A stretch of DNA of 64,000 nt from Pseudomonas phenolilytica. Lineage in GTDB: Bacteria > Pseudomonadota > Gammaproteobacteria > Pseudomonadales > Pseudomonadaceae. How positions within the stretch are numbered: the first letter of the stretch is position 1; each line of letters opens with the position of its first letter. Positions 36,677-45,219 of the stretch are shown in pieces. The stretch is from contig NZ_CP058908.1 in NCBI RefSeq assembly GCF_021432765.1, forward strand, positions 3,310,001 to 3,374,000. Reading direction: 5' to 3'. A model generated the notes under the pieces. The model did no database searches. It had not been told where the DNA came from and saw only the letters and a program-made list of their open reading frames with translations. Made by a program: the position numbers and the translations under genes.

Positions 36677-37042
36677 TCAGAGCACCAGCTTGGAAACGGC
36701 ATCTAGCAATACCGGCGGCTGGAACGGCTTGGTGATCCAGGCACGTACGCCCGCCGCCTTGCCCTGCTGCTTCTTGTCCTCGCTGCCTTCGGTGGTGAGC
36801 ATGATCACTGGGGTAAACTTGTAGGCCGGCAGCTGCTTGGCCGCCTTGACGAAGCTGATGCCGTCCATGTTGGGCATGTTCACATCGGAAACGATGAGGT
36901 TGTATTTACGGCCGTCCAGCTTGCTCAGAGCATCCTTGCCGTCTTGCGCCTCTACCACGGTGTAGCCGCCACCACGCAGGGTCAGGCTGACCATTTGACG
37001 CATGCTTGCCGAGTCGTCGATCACCAGAATCGTTTTGCTCAT
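36677..37042 (-). CDS. cheY: CheY-like single-domain response regulator
   Basis: 121 residues, receiver domain only. Acidic pocket DD at 9-10, phospho-Asp53 (LIVSDVNMPNMDG), Thr in MLTTEG and Lys in ITKPF. It should accept phosphate from CheA. Whether it acts on the flagellar motor or on another output of this cluster cannot be told from sequence. No CheZ phosphatase gene is seen in the window. Confidence 0.92.
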   Translation of the reverse strand: MSKTILVIDDSASMRQMVSLTLRGGGYTVVEAQDGKDALSKLDGRKYNLIVSDVNMPNMDGISFVKAAKQLPAYKFTPVIMLTTEGSEDKKQQGKAAGVRAWITKPFQPPVLLDAVSKLVL

Positions 37043-37054
37043 GCTCGTTTCAAC

Positions 37055-38170
37055 TCAAAAGAAAGTGATGGAGGAAGAAGAAGCGTTGGTGGCTTCGGCG
37101 CTGCGCCCTTCGTGCAGTGCGCGCTGCTCCAACGTGGTGTAGGTGCTGCCAAGGCGAGCGAGCCACTCGGCCGCCGCCGGCAGCTCGCCGTTACCGGCCT
37201 GCCGGGCCGCAAGCGCCTGTTCGAGACGCTGCATGTCGTCCCCGACGTGCCCCATGATCTGGTCGACGCGATCCTGGAACTGCAAGTGCACCACCAGCTG
37301 GTTGAGCTCGCTTTCCAGCACCGTGCGTTCCTGATGCAGCTGCTCGAGCGAGCCCTGCAACATGGCGGCGGTGTCGTTGAAGTCATGCACGATGTGCTCG
37401 ACGAGCTGCTGCGACTCCTGCACGACACCCTGTTCGCGCGCGGCGAACGAAGCCGAAAGGTCTTGTGCCTTCTCGATGACGGCAGTAACCGTCGCCACTG
37501 TCTCGCGAATCAGCTTGCCGGTCTCTCCTGACTCGCTGGAAAGCTTGCGCACCTCGTCGGCAACCACAGAGAACCCGCGCCCTGCTGCGCCTGCACGCGC
37601 GGCCTCGATGGCGGCATTGAGCGCAAGCAGATTGGTCTGATCGGCAATCTTCCCTACCTGATCGGCCATGCGGCTGAGTTCATGGGTGTGGCTGGCGATG
37701 CTGTCGATTTCGGCCAGCAGCAGTGCGCGGTACTGTTGGGTCTGCAGCAAGGCGTCGGTGATTTGGTGCAGACCCTGCTCGGCCTTTTGAATAGTTTCGA
37801 TCGCGCGGCCGCTCTGGCCGCTTTGCGGCGCGTCTGAGACCAGACGCTGGCTCAACTCGGCAAAACCCGATGACAGCCCATTGATCGCCTCGCCAACCTG
37901 ACCACGCGCGAGCAACAGATGGCGGCCCCACAGAGGCAGTACACCGGCGATGAGGGACTGCAGCTGTTCGTCCGTCTCGAGGTGCGGGCCGAGAGTTTCG
38001 GCTTGGAGCAACAGCGCTTGCTGAGCCTGATCGCGACGGCCGATGGCTGCGCCCAGCAGCAACAACGCCACGGTGCCCCACGCCACGCCGAGCCACCAGG
38101 GCTCAGCCAGGATTCCGCAGAGGATCACATTGGCCAGAGCCAGGCCCTGTACCACTTTCGGATGTCGCAT
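37055..38170 (-). CDS. Small methyl-accepting protein with N-terminal membrane hairpin and no sensor domain
   Basis: 371 residues. Two short adjoining hydrophobic segments at about 8-43 form a membrane hairpin; then a helical region and a shortened signalling domain with the hairpin tip ([18 protein letters not shown] at about 178-195). There is no periplasmic domain and no recognisable HAMP. The tail ends SSSSITFF after a long coiled coil. It starts the operon-like run upstream of cheY. It may sense membrane or cytoplasmic state, or serve as an array scaffold. Confidence 0.85.
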   Translation of the reverse strand: MRHPKVVQGLALANVILCGILAEPWWLGVAWGTVALLLLGAAIGRRDQAQQALLLQAETLGPHLETDEQLQSLIAGVLPLWGRHLLLARGQVGEAINGLSSGFAELSQRLVSDAPQSGQSGRAIETIQKAEQGLHQITDALLQTQQYRALLLAEIDSIASHTHELSRMADQVGKIADQTNLLALNAAIEAARAGAAGRGFSVVADEVRKLSSESGETGKLIRETVATVTAVIEKAQDLSASFAAREQGVVQESQQLVEHIVHDFNDTAAMLQGSLEQLHQERTVLESELNQLVVHLQFQDRVDQIMGHVGDDMQRLEQALAARQAGNGELPAAAEWLARLGSTYTTLEQRALHEGRSAEATNASSSSITFF

Positions 38171-38283
38171 GCCCGTTCATTCCCCAACCCATCACAACAG
38201 GCGGGAATTGTGGTCGGGCAGCGGCGAACTGCCATGAGTAGAACTACTCAACGGGTCAAGGGGAAATTACCCATGCGGGCAGC

Positions 38284-38889
38284 TCAGAGCAGTAGGCGGA
38301 CCAGCTCCACCACCGATGCCACGTGCAACTTGTCCATGATGCGCGCGCGATGGTTTTCGACCGTGCGTACGCTCAGGCTCGCCAACTCGGCGATCTCGCG
38401 ACTGGAGAGGCCTTGCACCACCCATTGCGCGATTTTTCGCTCTTGTGCGGACAACAGCGACAAACGCGCTTCGCGGGTCTGCCGCTGCAAGCGTTTATCG
38501 TGTCGCTCTAGGCTTACTGCCAGAGCGGCGTTGACGCGATCCAGCAAGTGCTGGCCATGCACAGGCTTTTCGACATAATCAAACGCCCCCCTGCGCATAG
38601 CTTCCACGGCGGTCGCCACATCGGCATGGCCGGTAATAAAAATGATGGGTGTATCAACACCACGCGCAAGCAGCTCGGCTTGAAGCTGAAGTCCGCCCAT
38701 CACAGGCATGCGCACATCGGACAGGATACAAGCAACGCCTAAAGAAACGCTTGCATCCAAGAACGCCGCCGGCGACGCGAAGCAGTTGACGTTTAGGCGT
38801 ATGGATCGAAGCAGCGCAGCATGCAGATCAAGAATGTAGGGATCATCGTCGATTAGAAATACGCTGCCCTGTGCTGCGGCTATGTTCAT
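38284..38889 (-). CDS. FixJ/NarL-type response regulator with LuxR helix-turn-helix
   Basis: 201 residues. Receiver about 8-120 with phospho-Asp in CILSDVRMPVMGG and Lys in YVEKPV; C-terminal LuxR-type DNA-binding domain (LSAQERKIAQWVVQGLSSREIAE then SVRTVENHRARIMDKL) at about 140-200. It is 113 bases from the chemosensory operon on the same strand and may be its transcriptional output or regulator. No cognate kinase is adjacent other than CheA and the hybrid kinase. Confidence 0.88.
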   Translation of the reverse strand: MNIAAAQGSVFLIDDDPYILDLHAALLRSIRLNVNCFASPAAFLDASVSLGVACILSDVRMPVMGGLQLQAELLARGVDTPIIFITGHADVATAVEAMRRGAFDYVEKPVHGQHLLDRVNAALAVSLERHDKRLQRQTREARLSLLSAQERKIAQWVVQGLSSREIAELASLSVRTVENHRARIMDKLHVASVVELVRLLL

Positions 38890-39273
38890 AAGCTCCCAAC
38901 AGGTTAGTTCGCCCAGGGCGTCATTTTAGCTCGCCAGCCCGAGGATTTTATTCGCATCCACCTAGGCTAACGGGTAGAACCCGCTGGGCAAAAGCGAGGC
39001 AAAACTCGAAGACACTCGAAAATATCAGACATAAAAAATCCAGTTACCGTTAAGTAACTGGATTTTTTAGGGATTTTACAAAGAGTTGGTTTCGATAGGC
39101 AGTCCTCTCGCCTGCAGGGGCTCGCGTTTGAATCGCCTGAATCCCGCTGGCCGCCGTTGAGGCCTCCGATATCCGCATTGGCGTCCAGCTTCGGCAGGCC
39201 TAGCCGGGGCAGCCGGTGGGCAAATCGTCCCAATTCCTGCATACAGGCAACCACGCAGCATGTGCGGCAACTG
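38890..39273. other. Intergenic region with a strong hairpin terminator
   Basis: 384 bases. It holds the bidirectional terminator at 39033-39068, the presumed promoter of the response regulator, and otherwise no convincing gene. An open frame at 38967-39254 on the minus strand runs through the terminator and shows no recognisable domain. Confidence 0.5.
39033..39068 (-). terminator. Strong bidirectional rho-independent terminator
   Basis: AAAAAATCCAGTTAC (39033-39047), loop CGTTAA, GTAACTGGATTTTTT (39054-39068). The 9-bp GC-containing stem is flanked by A and T runs, so it works on both strands. It most likely ends the minus-strand aminotransferase transcript and separates the accessory block from the chemosensory cluster. 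Confidence 0.85.
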
Positions 39274-40110
39274 TTAGCGCACGTCGCAACTCGCCCCTAT
39301 CTCCGAAGCGCGCTCGGACTCGAAAGCGGCCTGCAGCACGTCGATGAAGGCTGGCGCTTGCGGAACGCTGACGGACCCGAAAGCCGTGACCGCGACACCC
39401 GGCGTCCAGGAATTCATGACCACCGCGCCAGCGAAGTTCGCCACGTCGTCGAGGACGATCTCCTCATGCCGTTGCGCGATACCAAGTCCGCTCAGCTGGC
39501 GCTGGATCATCCCCATCATCGTTCCGGCCAGTATCTGCGCTCGCGGCCAGACCACTGAACGGCCATCCCAAAAGGCAAGGTTCCAGATGGTCGCCTCGCT
39601 CAGGCGACCGTGCCGGTCTACAAAAGCCGCATCGTCGAAGCCCTGCGCCGCGGCTTGCCGTAGATAGTGGGTTTTTGCACCCTCACCAACGTGCTTGATG
39701 GTCGGCAAGTATCGCTCATGCTCGACCACGCTCAACCGAAGCGGCCCCTTGGGACCATCTGACGGCGGTCCAGTACGAACCAGGATGCTCGGCTCGGTGT
39801 CGCTGCTCCCCACGGAGAATTCGCCCTCCGGAGAGAACACCGTTACGGTGAGCGATTGGTCCTGAGGTCCATCTTCAATCGCCCGTCGGATGTTGCGCGT
39901 CACGCTATCGTTGGATGGCGCCCGACCGAACAGGTCGATCGACGCATTGCGCAAGCGTGCCAGATGCAAATCCAGACCCTTGATCCGACGCGCCCGCACC
40001 TGCAAAGCAGTGAAGTGAGCAAACCCTGCAAACGCGAGCGGTGCCAGGTCGCGCCCGCGTGCAGGTCCTTCATTGAGCAGAATCGGGTAGGTTTCCGAAT
40101 GTGATTTCAT
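39274..40110 (-). CDS. Class IV aminotransferase (branched-chain/D-amino-acid transaminase or ADC-lyase like)
   Basis: 278 residues of PLP fold type IV. The PLP lysine lies in the KTHYLRQAAAQGFDDAAFVD region (K about 148), and LSEATIWNLAFWDG (about 170) with GTMMGMIQRQL (about 197) are phosphate-binding motifs. Substrate uncertain. Start at 40110: GGAG stands 10 bases upstream, and the alternative ATG at 40143 lies in the promoter region. A MerR-type regulator is divergent, 75 bases away, and the promoter spacer holds its operator. Confidence 0.8.
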   Translation of the reverse strand: MKSHSETYPILLNEGPARGRDLAPLAFAGFAHFTALQVRARRIKGLDLHLARLRNASIDLFGRAPSNDSVTRNIRRAIEDGPQDQSLTVTVFSPEGEFSVGSSDTEPSILVRTGPPSDGPKGPLRLSVVEHERYLPTIKHVGEGAKTHYLRQAAAQGFDDAAFVDRHGRLSEATIWNLAFWDGRSVVWPRAQILAGTMMGMIQRQLSGLGIAQRHEEIVLDDVANFAGAVVMNSWTPGVAVTAFGSVSVPQAPAFIDVLQAAFESERASEIGASCDVR

Positions 40111-40146
40111 AGGAGATGCTCCTCGGTTTGCGATTGGGAGCATCGA

Positions 40147-40177
40147 ATGTAAATTATGACAGCGCTGTCAGAGTCAA
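40147..40177 (-). promoter_or_regulatory. MerR-type promoter/operator for the aminotransferase
   Basis: On the minus strand, -35 TTGACT (40177-40172) and -10-like TTACAT (40152-40147) are separated by 19 bases, the over-long spacer typical of MerR-controlled promoters. The spacer contains the perfect 14-bp palindrome TGACAGCGCTGTCA (40157-40170). Bound MerR-type activator would be expected to realign the promoter. Confidence 0.6.
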
Positions 40178-40185
40178 GCCTCAAC

Positions 40186-40533
40186 ATGAAGATCGGTGAA
40201 CTATCCAGGCGATGCGCGGTGAGCATTCGCATGCTGCGCTACTACGAAGAGGAAGGACTCCTCAAGCCGCGACGCACTCAAAGCGGCTTCCGGGAGTATG
40301 GGCCTCGCGAAGAGCAAACGGTCGAGCGAATCAAACTCCTCGGCTCCGCAGGCATGACGCTCGCGACGATCAAGCATTTTCTGCCGTGCATCCGAGGCGA
40401 AGGTCATCTGCTGGAGCCGTGCGACGAGCTCCGCTCCACGCTGGTCGAGCAGATCGCACTGATTGATCAGAAAACCGAAACGCTCATGCAAAGCCGAAAG
40501 GTGCTTGAGAGGTTTCTCGCGGAAGTGCAGTGA
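40186..40533 (+). CDS. MerR-family transcriptional regulator
   Basis: 115 residues when started at the ATG at 40186 (MKIGELSRRC), the standard MerR N-terminus; the earlier ATG at 40156 overlaps the operator palindrome. Winged helix at about 1-70 (VSIRMLRYYEEEGLLKPRR, GFREYG), then the dimerisation coiled coil from about 80. There is a single Cys pair-like CIRGEGHLLEPC in the effector region (two Cys about ten residues apart), which might sense metal or redox, but this is speculative. It probably controls the divergent aminotransferase. Confidence 0.85.
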   Translation: MKIGELSRRCAVSIRMLRYYEEEGLLKPRRTQSGFREYGPREEQTVERIKLLGSAGMTLATIKHFLPCIRGEGHLLEPCDELRSTLVEQIALIDQKTETLMQSRKVLERFLAEVQ

Positions 40534-40652
40534 AGCCGGACTGCTTATGGGGTATTCAGCGAGGAGCATCCCCCTCTCCCGATTGCCTGCGCTACTTCCT
40601 TTGGTTTGAGCGGCGGCGCGAGCATGATTGGATGCACACCGCCGAACCATCC

Positions 40653-41447
40653 TTAGAAGAATTCATCCAGCAGCCGATAGAACCGCGCACGAGCCGAATC
40701 GAAGACTTCGATCCCGTAGCGCTCCAGAAACGGCGGAACCCACTCCTCTCCCAGCTCCTCGCCGATATCGCGGCAGGTCAGCGCCAGGTCCTGGTATCGG
40801 TCAGCTACACCTAGTCGACCACAGTCGATCAAGCCCGAGAAACGGCCCCCTTCAACCATGATGTTGGGTAGACATGCATCGCCATGGGTGACAACCAGAT
40901 CCTCGACCGCTGGCCTTTGCTCATGAAGCCTGGCGAGCAATTCGTTTGAAGAAAGGCCACGATGGTCATCATCGAAATCGTCGTCATCCACAAGTCCGGC
41001 ATCCATTCGCGCCTGCGCGCGATGGATCCGGAGTTCTGCCCGATGATCGAATGGGCATGTGGACGAATCGAGCTCGTGGAGCATGCGAACGGCGTCGGCC
41101 ATAATCGCCACCTTCTTTTCAGGGTCGAGTGATGACGACAGCAGATCCACTCCTGGTACCTCACCCAGAAGTAGCCAATCTCTTCCGCCCTCGCTAAGTG
41201 CATCGATGACGCGCGCACAAGGGATACCAGTGCGTTCCAACCAGCGTAGGCGCGCCGCTTCGCCCAGCAGCTCACAGAGCGGATCACTTGGCTCGGATTT
41301 TACAAACAGTGAGGGCTGGCCGGACGCGGTGAGCCGAAACACCGCAGCGCCTGAACACCCCTGCTTCTGCAAAGCCCATTGGTAACCAGCTAACAGGCTC
41401 CTCCAGGCAGCCGGCGACCGTTCAATAAGCCTAGCCTTGTCATTCAT
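40653..41447 (-). CDS. APH(3')-II-type aminoglycoside O-phosphotransferase
   Basis: 264 residues. Kinase-like fold with the Brenner motif [11 protein letters not shown] (catalytic Asp), followed by the family block [19 protein letters not shown], and ending FYRLLDEFF exactly as in APH(3')-II enzymes. From memory it resembles the chromosomal APH(3')-IIb of P. aeruginosa as well as the Tn5 enzyme, but it is clearly divergent from both. It would phosphorylate kanamycin/neomycin-type drugs using ATP; activity is inferred. Start at 41447 selected because the protein begins there in the family. No transposon ends are seen around it. Confidence 0.88.
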   Translation of the reverse strand: MNDKARLIERSPAAWRSLLAGYQWALQKQGCSGAAVFRLTASGQPSLFVKSEPSDPLCELLGEAARLRWLERTGIPCARVIDALSEGGRDWLLLGEVPGVDLLSSSLDPEKKVAIMADAVRMLHELDSSTCPFDHRAELRIHRAQARMDAGLVDDDDFDDDHRGLSSNELLARLHEQRPAVEDLVVTHGDACLPNIMVEGGRFSGLIDCGRLGVADRYQDLALTCRDIGEELGEEWVPPFLERYGIEVFDSARARFYRLLDEFF

Positions 41448-41521
41448 GGCATCTACCTCAACATTGTCGTATCGATGTTCCCTTGAGTACCGATCGTACT
41501 GGCGGCGCAAGCGCCGAACGG

Positions 41522-43096
41522 CTAACGCTCGACATCTACGCCATTTGAGCGCAGATGCCGCAGCGCAACTGCTGAAATCACCGCCAACACGCCAACGCTC
41601 GCGGCACTGAATAAGGCAGCGCCCTGAAGACCGGCCACGAAAGCAGCTTGCGCATGAGCAATCAGGTCAGGCGGCAACTCCGAGGCGCTCGCAGAAGCAG
41701 CCCAAAGGCTGTCTGCCACCGCCTCCCGTGCACCTGCCGACAGATCGCCGGCAAGCAAAAGGGTGATGGTGCGTTGATAAATGGCCCCGGCGATACTGCC
41801 GAGCAATGCGATGCCGAGCGATATTCCGAGGTCCTGCACCATCTCGGTCATCGCCGAGGCCGACCCAGCTTTCCCTGCTGGTGCGGCACCAACCGCCAGA
41901 TCGGTGCCCAGCGCCGCGATCGTTCCATTACCCAAGTAAGCCAAGGCAAGCGAAACAACAGCCAATAGAACGCCCGTGCTCGCGTCCGTTACCTGCACGA
42001 GCAGCAGATAACCCGCCGCGGACAACGCCAAGGCTCCAGCAACAACAAAGCCTGGGCGTATCACCCTGGCCAATAGCGGAGCGCCGATGCCACCGATGAT
42101 CATCGCCAGTGCGGCCAGTCCCATCCACAGTCCGGCATCCGACGGCGAGTATCCGGCGACAAGCTGCAGATACTGCGCAACAAGCAGCATGGTGCCGCCA
42201 ACCGCGACCAGACCGAAGAGCAGCACAGCAAGCGCAACGGAGAACGCCCGATTGGAAAACAGAGACAGATCAAGCAGAGGGTCTGACAGTAGGCGCTGAC
42301 GTCTCACAAAGAGCCACGCAAACAGTAACCCGACGATGATGGCCGAACCGGCATCCAGAACAAGGCCTTCCTTGGCGATCTGCTTGACGCCATAGACGAA
42401 CGGCAACGTCGCAGCCAGGGACAGCAGGACGCTCAAAAAATCCAGTCGCTCGGCCTCGGGCGAACGATATTCAGGCAAGACAAACGGCCCGAGCAGCACC
42501 AGCAATATCACAGCGGGAACCACCAGCAGAAACGCAGCGCCCCACCAGAACCATTCGAGCATAAGCCCGCCGACTACCGGTCCCAATGCTGACCCAACAC
42601 CCCACATCGTTGCCCAGATGCCTATGCCAAGCGCCCGTTGACGAGGATCCGAGAACAGATTGCTGATCAGCGCAAGCGTCGAGGGCATCAGCGTTGCCCC
42701 TGCTATCCCGAGAGCAGCACGCGCCACTATCAGCATGTTGGCACTGGTTGAAAACGCGGCGACCACGGAAGCCAGGGCGAAGGCTACCGAACCGATCAAC
42801 AGCATCTTGCGCCGTCCGATACGATCACCCAGCGTTCCCATCGTGATCAGGAAGCCCGCGATGAAGAAGCCGTACGCATCCATGATCCAAAGCGCCTGCA
42901 CGCTGGTCGGTTTGAGGTCAAGTGCAAGCGCCGGTAGTGCCAGATGCAACAGCGTCAAGTCTAGACCCAGCATGATCGTAGGCAGCGACAGCAATGCCAG
43001 CCCGGCCCAGGCCCGAGGCCCAGCTCGTTTGCCGCCCACGGCTGAGGAAACAACGGTTCGAGTTCCAGAAGACCTGGATTCCAAGGAAATACTCAT
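41522..43096 (-). CDS. MFS drug transporter, 14-TM (DHA2/SmvA-like)
   Basis: 524 residues with about 14 hydrophobic segments. Motif A-like [11 protein letters not shown] lies between TM2 and TM3, and [17 protein letters not shown] in TM1 carries the D-type motif of quaternary-ammonium and drug exporters. It should expel cationic compounds in exchange for protons. Start at 43096 follows GAGGG by 5 bases. It lies divergent from an XRE-type regulator, a common local-regulator arrangement, and 75 bases from the phosphotransferase gene. Confidence 0.88.
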   Translation of the reverse strand: MSISLESRSSGTRTVVSSAVGGKRAGPRAWAGLALLSLPTIMLGLDLTLLHLALPALALDLKPTSVQALWIMDAYGFFIAGFLITMGTLGDRIGRRKMLLIGSVAFALASVVAAFSTSANMLIVARAALGIAGATLMPSTLALISNLFSDPRQRALGIGIWATMWGVGSALGPVVGGLMLEWFWWGAAFLLVVPAVILLVLLGPFVLPEYRSPEAERLDFLSVLLSLAATLPFVYGVKQIAKEGLVLDAGSAIIVGLLFAWLFVRRQRLLSDPLLDLSLFSNRAFSVALAVLLFGLVAVGGTMLLVAQYLQLVAGYSPSDAGLWMGLAALAMIIGGIGAPLLARVIRPGFVVAGALALSAAGYLLLVQVTDASTGVLLAVVSLALAYLGNGTIAALGTDLAVGAAPAGKAGSASAMTEMVQDLGISLGIALLGSIAGAIYQRTITLLLAGDLSAGAREAVADSLWAASASASELPPDLIAHAQAAFVAGLQGAALFSAASVGVLAVISAVALRHLRSNGVDVER

Positions 43097-43192
43097 CGTG
43101 CCCTCACGTATCAAGTTGCGGAAGCGACATCATCGCGGCACGATTAGCCCATTACAATTTTGCTAGTTATCCTATTGTCAGGAACAACCGCC

Positions 43193-43981
43193 GTGTCTGA
43201 TCGAAGCCTTAGGCGCACACGCAAGGAGCTATCAGCGTTTCTCCTGCACCATCGACAGAAGCTGACTCCAGCGGACGTCGGGCTACCGTCCACCGGACGC
43301 CGCCGTACGCCAGGACTGCGCCGGGAGGAAGTCGCGGCGCTCGCAGGTGTCGGTTTGTCTTGGTACACGTGGTTTGAACAGGGGCGTGAGATCCAGGTAT
43401 CGGAGAATTTCCTCTTGGGCATTGCCTATGCCCTAAAACTGGACGACGCCGAATGCAATCATTTGTTTCTTCTTGCACACCGCAGACCACCATCACCCGA
43501 AGCTCGCCAGCCCGCATCAGTATCGACGGGGATACAGCAGTTGTTGGACGAACTGCCTAGGCCGGCCTATGTGCAGAACCTTCGATGGGATGTCATTGCG
43601 TGGAACGCGGCCGCGGATGATCTTTTTCAGTTCGGTTCTAGAGATTTGCGGGATCGCAACCTGCTGTATCTGGCCTTTGCCGCCCCCGACATGCGTCGAC
43701 GATTGCCAGACTGGGAAAGCGACGCTCCGGGACTCATGGCCCAGTTCAAATATGACGTAGCCACCGCGCCCGAAGATCCAACGATGCTCGAGCTTATCGA
43801 AACGCTTCAATCGCTGGCGCCGAGCTTTCGCCGCGAATGGGCCGAACCCCGCGGGGCGGTCGCGCAGCGTGGCCTTAGTTCCCTTGTGGACGTAGGGGGC
43901 ACACTGCACAGGTTTCATCACGAAACTCTGATCGTGGATGAGTATCGGCACCTGAGGATGGTTGTGTATCTCCAAGCATAA
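43193..43981 (+). CDS. XRE-family regulator with MmyB-like C-terminal ligand-binding domain
   Basis: 262 residues from a GTG start at 43193 (AGGAA 9 bases upstream); a TTG at 43160 is the alternative. N-terminal helix-turn-helix with TPGLRREEVAALAGVGLSWYTWFEQGR (core RREEVAALAGV) at about 40-66, then a PAS-like MmyB/MLTR domain (about 105-255) that binds small ligands in related proteins. It probably controls the divergent MFS exporter in response to its substrate. Confidence 0.85.
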   Translation: MSDRSLRRTRKELSAFLLHHRQKLTPADVGLPSTGRRRTPGLRREEVAALAGVGLSWYTWFEQGREIQVSENFLLGIAYALKLDDAECNHLFLLAHRRPPSPEARQPASVSTGIQQLLDELPRPAYVQNLRWDVIAWNAAADDLFQFGSRDLRDRNLLYLAFAAPDMRRRLPDWESDAPGLMAQFKYDVATAPEDPTMLELIETLQSLAPSFRREWAEPRGAVAQRGLSSLVDVGGTLHRFHHETLIVDEYRHLRMVVYLQA

Positions 43982-44526
43982 GCGCCTGTTAGTGCGATGC
44001 CACGTGCCAAGGATAAAGAGGCGATCTTGCTGTTTCCCTTCATCTGCAACGGCGTGCTGGCCGTGCTGTTTCGCGGGACCATCGACAGCACATCGGTGAA
44101 TCGGCGAGGGGTAGTCACGGCAGCCCTGCGACTCATTCGGCAACCGTATTCGCTCACCACCACCCGAGCGAGCATCCGGAGCCGCGCGAAGCGGATAAGG
44201 CATTGACCAGAATGCCTGAAGCGGGCGCTAGCGTTGATTGGCGTGCGTACTATGGACCACGTCGTCGTGTTCGGCCGCGCGATGGTCTCGATGATCGAGT
44301 ACGGACTCGCCTAGCCTAAGGGGGGCTAAGCCCCTTTTCTGCTTTTGCCGTCGCGCTCACTTGCCGGCACCGTGCATTCCCCGGCGTCAGCAACCGTCCG
44401 TACCACCGGCATCAGAAGCTGGTAACCGACCGCGGACTATCATTGCTGAGTACGCCCTTGCCAGCACCGGACAGCCCTCGGGCGCTTCCACCTAAAAGCT
44501 ATATAAGTGAATGAATTCATCCGATG
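43982..44526. other. Intergenic region, 545 bases, with an orphan terminator
   Basis: I see no supported gene. A terminator hairpin at 44318-44338 faces the plus strand, though no plus-strand gene ends directly before it, so a gene may have been lost here. A 20-codon frame at 44252-44314 ending just before the hairpin is too short to interpret. The AT-rich end holds a CATCCGA/TCGGATG hairpin (44518-44541) overlapping the LysE stop. Confidence 0.45.
44318..44338 (+). terminator. Rho-independent terminator
   Basis: A stem beginning AAGGGGGGC (44318-44326), loop TAA (44327-44329... 3 bases), and GCCCCTTTT (44330-44338) forms about nine pairs with two G-T pairs and a T-rich end. It lies 337 bases after the XRE gene, the only plus-strand gene upstream. 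Confidence 0.6.
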
Positions 44527-45156
44527 CTATTCGCTCGGATGCGACGGCTCGTTTTCGGCCGCCAGCAGGATGCCGAATACAACCAAAAGCCCGCCAAAAC
44601 CCCGGTCGATCCAATGACGCACAGCCAGTAATCGAGAGCGCACGGGCCCTGTGGTGAAGCAGAGCGCCACAAGACTGAACCACGCCATATGCGCCGCTGA
44701 GATAAAAGCTCCATAGCCAAGCTGCACCGCCATTGGCGTCTCAGGTTGAACCACCTGCATGAACAGGCTGACGATGAACATAGTGGCCTTGGGGTTCAGC
44801 GCGTTGGTCAGAAACCCAGCGCGCAGTGCAGCTGCATCAGAAAGCGATGCCACCAGATGATCGGCTGGCATCCGACCGGGCTTGGAACGGAGCATTTTTA
44901 CGCCCAGGTATATTAGATATACAGCCCCGATCAGCTTGATCGTATTGAAGAGCCAGAGAGATGACTGGATCAAAAGCCCGACACCGACCAGGGTGTAGGC
45001 GACATGTATAAGCACACCCGCCCCGATGCCTAATGCCGTCAGCACCCCAGCGCGCCGCGAGAGCATAAGACTATTGCGCGACACGATCGCGAAATCCGGC
45101 CCGGGGCTGATTACCGCAAGCAAAGTTATTGTGATGACAGCTATCAGTTCAGTCAT
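44527..45156 (-). CDS. LysE/RhtB-family amino-acid exporter
   Basis: 209 residues with six predicted membrane segments. The N-terminal VISPGPDFAIVSRNSL (about 15-30) is the family signature, and FLTNALNPKATMFIVSLF (about 115-132) a second conserved block. It exports amino acids such as homoserine, threonine or lysine; the substrate is not deducible. A LysR regulator of GcvA type is divergent, 63 bases away, the usual arrangement for control of such exporters. Confidence 0.87.
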   Translation of the reverse strand: MTELIAVITITLLAVISPGPDFAIVSRNSLMLSRRAGVLTALGIGAGVLIHVAYTLVGVGLLIQSSLWLFNTIKLIGAVYLIYLGVKMLRSKPGRMPADHLVASLSDAAALRAGFLTNALNPKATMFIVSLFMQVVQPETPMAVQLGYGAFISAAHMAWFSLVALCFTTGPVRSRLLAVRHWIDRGFGGLLVVFGILLAAENEPSHPSE

Positions 45157-45219
45157 TGAATTACAGTCGTAGGCTTAGGTACAACCAATGCTATGGACGT
45201 TTGCTGCAGATGAATAACG

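Noticed and set aside
38967..39254. Minus-strand open frame of 95 codons
   Set aside because: It runs through a strong terminator hairpin, lacks a ribosome-binding site, and shows no recognisable domain.
43517..44203. Long minus-strand open frame opposite the XRE regulator
   Set aside because: It is the antisense shadow of the regulator gene, with no domain of its own.
44252..44314. 20-codon frame MDHVVVFGRAMVSMIEYGLA before the orphan terminator
   Set aside because: Possibly the end of a lost gene, but too short and unrecognisable to annotate.
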